From Monodelphis domestica (Eukaryota > Chordata > Mammalia > Didelphimorphia > Didelphidae), in the NCBI RefSeq assembly GCF_027887165.1, contig NC_077228.1, positions 424,469,207 through 424,533,206 of the forward strand: 64,000 nucleotides of DNA, given 5' to 3'. The notes beneath the pieces are model-generated. The model worked only from the letters and a program-made list of their open reading frames with translations, ran no database searches and was not told the DNA's origin. Shown here piece after piece: positions 60,259 to 64,000 of this stretch; within the stretch, counting starts at the first letter, position 1; every line of letters starts with the position of its first letter. The position numbers and the translations under genes were made by a program.

Positions 60259-60647
60259 TTGCCTCTGGGATCTCAAGATAGCAGGAGGTCTGTTTCTGAG
60301 GCAAGGGGCTCCTAGCAGTTGGCTACTGACAGTTGGGCTGCTATAGAAAACTGATTGGAGGAGTGAGTGAGTGTTGGCTGTCTATTATTTTAGGGAGTTT
60401 GGTAGTTAGTGAACAGTTTATAGATAAAGTAGAGTAGATTAGGCCTGGTGTGCCAGGCAGAAGAACTTGTCCTGAGAAGACAGAGATAGTTTTAGGAAAT
60501 TTTAGGTATTCATTAGGAATTTTAGATATATTTATAGGGTATAAGTTTAATTATCTCCCTTTCCTCGTTCTATCTTTCTGTCTGTACTTCTTTCTTAAAT
60601 TAATCCTCTCTCCTTGCTTTGTTGAACTCCTCAATTTAACCCTTACA
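60259..60647 (+). mobile_element. LTR-C, right piece
   Basis: Resumes LTR-C after the nested LTR-B and ends 'tttaacccttaca' at 60647, as in the copy ending at 57986. It is followed closely by a TGGCGAGTCAGATAGGAG stretch that sits like a primer-binding site. Confidence 0.6.
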
Positions 60648-61800
60648 ATATTTGGCGAGTCAGATAGGAGTTTGATTTACCTGTTAATCTTCTGTTCCTC
60701 ACTTTTTACTATACTCTCCCTACTTTTCAAGAAGTGCAGAAAATTTTTATAAGCAATTCAGTCCTAGAAATTATGGCACACATAGTGAAGGAGGAGATTT
60801 CAGCCTATTTTAAACAACTCCTTCTCCTTGAGAGTATTGATGAGTTGGCACAACTCACAGTTTCTGATTTTTTTCACGCTGTTATCATTTTGAGGAGTAT
60901 TTTTTTCTGATAGGATTACTTCAAATATACCCCAATTACTAAAAAATTTAACTAGTTCTCTCTAAGAAGAAGAAACAATGGAAAGATAGCTTAATTGAAA
61001 CTCGAGTTGCACACCTTGAAGATTGTATCTCTCAAATGACCCAAATTATTTCTCAAATTACTGATACTATCTCTCAACTTACTGAAACTATCTCTACTCA
61101 ACCTGTCTCTCCTATTGTTCCTACTTCCTCCACCAACTCCATGGCAGCTCAAGCAGAAACCATACTCAGAAATAGCTGTAGAGAGATATGATACTAGAGA
61201 ATTATAGAAATCTACTTTTTTCTTGGCAAGTTTCTAGATCTACTTAGAAACTCTACTCTCTTGCCTCTTAAGGAGACAGAGGGAGAGATTAAGAAAATTC
61301 TTTTAATAAAAGGCTGGTTTCCTTTTAGGTATTTCACTAATCTTGTTCACCTTTGTAGTAACGAACTCCCTGTTCATTCATTGCATATTTTCATTGTTTG
61401 CCTTTAAAACTCAATTTTTGTGTTGCAATTATATACCCAAAGTAAAGTGCAAGTCATTTGGGTTCTAAGCCCAAGAATGTATAGTCAGTAGTATGGCTTA
61501 GTGATAACATAAAAGTATTAGATAAAATCCATGCCAGAATGCCTCCTGTCTCTATATGCCATGATTTTGGTATTAATGAATCAAAATTTCATTTTGTCTG
61601 CAAAAAGGAGGAAAGTATTAATGGAACTATGGATTTTGTGTTGTGAAAAGTGAATATTGTCTGAAATTAATAGGTATTTTTTGAGAAGAGTGCACAAAAG
61701 GTCACAGAATATCAATTACAAGTAAGTGAAAAAATATTTTTCATGTTGCCAATTTTATTATGTGTACTGCCTTTTATGAGTTATTTTGTGGTTATTATTT
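60648..61800 (+). mobile_element. ERV leader and degraded gag region
   Basis: Follows the LTR-C end. A short frame opens at an ATG at 60773 and is closed after about 46 codons; in-frame-looking pieces continue in other frames to about 61400, with a stretch of repeated 'actatctctcaa' codons near 61060-61100. This fits a decayed gag. No pol, env or 3' LTR is found. It is inactive. Confidence 0.45.
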
Positions 61801-61995
61801 TAGGAAAAGTGCTGTAAGGATAATTTAGGGTCATAACCTAATCTAAATTTTATTTGGGGTCACTAGGGTATATCCCAAATAAAATACCCAAGTCAGTTTG
61901 GAAATCTATGGTGGTTTAATCAATATAGAGGGAAGAAATCAAGGAGAAGAGAGAGAGGGAAAGGGTATAGGATTTCTTCTGCCTAGCCTGTGCAT
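61801..61995 (-). mobile_element. LTR-B family fragment
   Basis: Reverse form of the LTR-B 3' portion: 'tcccaaataaaatacccaag' near 61874 and 'gtggtttaatcaata' near 61911. The same blocks occur at 33190-33360. The 5' part is lost. Confidence 0.6.
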
Positions 61996-62123
61996 GTTAC
62001 TTTCACAAAAGTAGAGAATTGACTATAGATATCTTAACTTGTTTAGCCATTCTCCAATTGTTGAGGATCCCCTCCATTTCCAGTATTTTTAACCACTAGA
62101 AAAAGAAATGTTAAAAAAAGTGT

Positions 62124-62175
<52 letters not shown>
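61996..62175. repeat. L1 scrap (minus) and (TG)n microsatellite
   Basis: 'tagccattctccaattgttg' at about 62045-62065 is a reverse L1 3' phrase. A (TG)n tract with one interruption runs at about 62121-62173. The 60-codon minus-strand frame over it is a by-product. Confidence 0.75.
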
Positions 62176-62235
62176 TTTCCCCTCCTTTGACCAGTTCAGA
62201 AGAGAGTAAAGTTAAAGTATCACCAATTCCCCAAC

Positions 62236-62598
62236 TGTAAAGATTAAAATTTTGGGGAGACTGAGGCAGGTAGAAATTAGTTTCTCTCTGCAAGGAGTAT
62301 TATTTTTTTAGAGGCTTATTAAAGGTTGAGGATTAAAGAAATTACAGAATAAGAAAACACGTGTCTAGGCCCACAGAGAGGCCTAGACACAACCTCACCT
62401 ACATTATCAAAAGAGCCACGTCTGCTTGCAAGTGGAAAACAGGGAAGAAAAGAGACACAAAAGCCTTTGCAATCAGGTTAAATACCCCATCTTGTTCTCG
62501 GCCCAGGTGAGGTTTTCAGAGAGATTACAAAGCATTCTGGGGAAGTGGAGCAAGGGCTTTTGGGGATTGAAGTCCTGGGTTCAAGTCTATTTTTTACA
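62236..62598 (-). mobile_element. solo LTR, LTR-D family, copy 1
   Basis: A 363-bp element with ends TGTAAAGATT and TTTTTTACA (plus-strand reading), flanked by CAAC at 62232-62235 and 62599-62602. It is about 85% similar by eye to 63098-63457. In copy 2 the matching position has a minus-strand AATAAAC signal and a GGTATTTAACC TATA-like stretch, so transcription would run on the minus strand. Confidence 0.8.
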
Positions 62599-62630
62599 CA
62601 ACCCTTTACTCCTTGTTTGTATATACTTCT

Positions 62631-62835
62631 TTTTTTTTTTTAAACCTTTACCTTCCATCTTGGAGTCAATACTGTATATTGGCTCCAAGGCAGAAGAGTG
62701 GTAAGAGCTAGGCAATGGGGGTCAAGTGACTTGCCCAGGGTCACACAGCTGGGAAGTGTCTGAGGCCAGATTTGAACCTAGGACCTCCCATCTCTAGGAC
62801 TGGATCTCAATCCACTGAGCTTCCCAGCTGCCCCC
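62631..62835 (-). repeat. WSINE1-type SINE with 16-bp target duplication
   Basis: Reverse form, full length: T-run tail at left, 'ccttccatcttggagtcaat', 'gggtcacacagctgggaagt', and head 'agctgccccc' at right. The flanks GTTTGTATATACTTCT at 62615-62630 and 62836-62851 are identical, a textbook duplication. Confidence 0.95.
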
Positions 62836-62851
62836 GTTTGTATATACTTCT

Positions 62852-63097
62852 ATTTGTGTACCCCAATTATAGAATATAATTTTCCGCATTCATCTTCTCT
62901 CCTCCATTCCTTCCCTAGGTATTCCTCTTTCCATTTCATCCTTTTTTTAGAAGATCATTGAAACAAAACAGAATCACTTTCAGGCCATCTGTCTAATTAG
63001 ATTCCTAATATGATCTCTGATGATGATAGGGTCCTGAGGGGAAACATGTATCATCACTCTATATTAGAATAGAAATGGTTTATCCTTGTTTAGTTCC
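62852..63097. other. short spacer, no gene seen
   Basis: Pyrimidine-rich then AT-rich text between the SINE and the second LTR-D copy. Confidence 0.4.
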
Positions 63098-63457
63098 TGT
63101 AAAGATTAAAATTTAGGGGGAAACTAAGGCAGGTAGAAATTAGTTTCTCTCTGCAAGGAGTATTATATTTTTAGAGGTTTATTGAAGATTAAAATATAAA
63201 GAAAGTACAAGTAAGAGAGGCATGTGTCTAGGCCCAAAGAGCCTATTCACGACTACTCCCATCTTGCCTTCTAGGAGAGCTGAGTCTGCTCCCAAGCAGA
63301 AGTAGGAAAGAGGGCAGAGCCTTTTTACAACCAGGTTAAATACCCCATCTCGATCTCGGCCCTGGTGAGAATTCAGTGATAATTACAAAGCATTCTGGGG
63401 AAGTGGAGCAAGGACTTCTGGGGATTGAAGTCCTGGATTCAAGTCTCCATTTTTACA
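63098..63457 (-). mobile_element. solo LTR, LTR-D family, copy 2
   Basis: A 360-bp element with ends TGTAAAGATT and CCATTTTTACA, flanked by TTCC at 63094-63097 and 63458-63461. Minus-strand AATAAA (plus 'tttatt' near 63178) and a TATA-like block near 63337 set the likely orientation. Confidence 0.85.
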
Positions 63458-63589
63458 TTCCTTATGATTATTTGCTTATGTTTACTTTTTAAATGTTTTT
63501 CTCTTAATGCTTTTGTTTGTATTTGAAAATTTCTGTGATTCTATTTTCATTGTTCTATATTTTATCATTTCATTATTCCATATTCTTTT

Positions 63590-63875
63590 TTCATTAGACA
63601 TGTTTAGAAGCCCTCTATTTCATCAAATGTTCATTTGCCCACTCCTGGTAGGATTGTATTTAGTTTTACTGGGTTACTTATTTTTGGTTGTAAGCCTATG
63701 TCCTTTGCCTGTTGCAATGTCATATTCCAAGTCATCTGCTTCTCTGCAATGGTGGCTACTTGTATGAACCTTGAATTCTTTCTTTCTGGTTACATATAGT
63801 ATTTTTTCTTTCACCTAGAATATCTGGATTATACTTATAATTGATGCTCCTGGGACTTTTGGGTGCACTAGCACA
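63590..63875 (-). mobile_element. L1 ORF1-side fragment, minus strand
   Basis: The plus strand reads 'tggttgtaagcctatgtcct', 'gtcatattccaagtcatctg', 'caatggtggctacttgtatg'. This is the reverse of the ORF1-side region of marsupial L1. It is cut on both ends. Confidence 0.5.
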
Positions 63876-63957
63876 TGAAGTAATACCAAACCTAGCACAG
63901 AAGGACTTAAATATGTGTAAGGTACATAAACACCAGACCATTGAAAAAGAACTCCTT

Positions 63958-64000
63958 CAAGTATAGGACCTGGAGTCAGGAAAACTCATTTTCTTGAGTT
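63958..64000 (+). repeat. MAR1 SINE, cut by the window end
   Basis: 'gacctggagtcaggaaaact' and 'cattttcttgagtt' match the MAR1 head after its first 25 or so bases. Confidence 0.75.

Noticed and set aside
1..64000. CRISPR arrays, operons, phage or other prokaryote-type defence systems
   Set aside because: The window is mammalian chromosomal DNA with introns, SINEs and LTRs. Regularly spaced direct repeats were not seen, and the only tandem repeats are microsatellites, small duplications, a minisatellite and an LTR repeat.

Overview
This is vertebrate nuclear DNA, almost certainly from a marsupial. It is AT-rich and CpG-poor apart from one CpG island. It carries tRNA-headed SINEs of the MAR1 and WSINE1 type, L1 3' ends of the kind common in opossum and dasyurid genomes, and old L2, L3/CR1 and MIR remnants. 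The species cannot be fixed from the sequence alone.

Only one host protein-coding gene is visible: FBXO30, on the minus strand. Its large coding exon (18181-20226) and terminal coding exon (14871-15074) join in phase 0 to encode about 749 residues with an N-terminal TRAF-type zinc-finger region and a C-terminal F-box. A roughly 11 kb first intron leads back to a CpG island at about 30.5-31.9 kb that serves as the promoter and holds the 5' UTR exon. The 3' UTR runs left from 14870; polyadenylation candidates lie near 12.1 kb and 8.3 kb. In human, EPM2A lies downstream of FBXO30 and SHPRH upstream, but neither appears in this window.

Layout. 1-8.3 kb is intergenic: L3/CR1, L2, L1 tail, MAR1, and a minus-strand endogenous retrovirus (ERV) fragment with a gag remnant and one LTR, bounded by an unusual 64-bp direct repeat. 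8.3-31.9 kb is the FBXO30 transcription unit and promoter. 32-64 kb is gene-free and dense in nested retroelements. It contains L1 copies interrupted by a SINE and a solo LTR, a 280-bp inverted repeat, five solo LTRs from two families each flanked by a 4-bp duplication, and two fragments of a third ERV family. It also contains a 5'-truncated RTE-like non-LTR retrotransposon with a nearly open reverse transcriptase frame and a fold-back 5' end.

There is no operon-like or multi-gene system here. The novelty lies in retroelement structure: the RTE fold-back, the 64-bp duplication, the inverted repeat, a 36-bp palindrome, and Z-DNA-prone tracts in the FBXO30 promoter.
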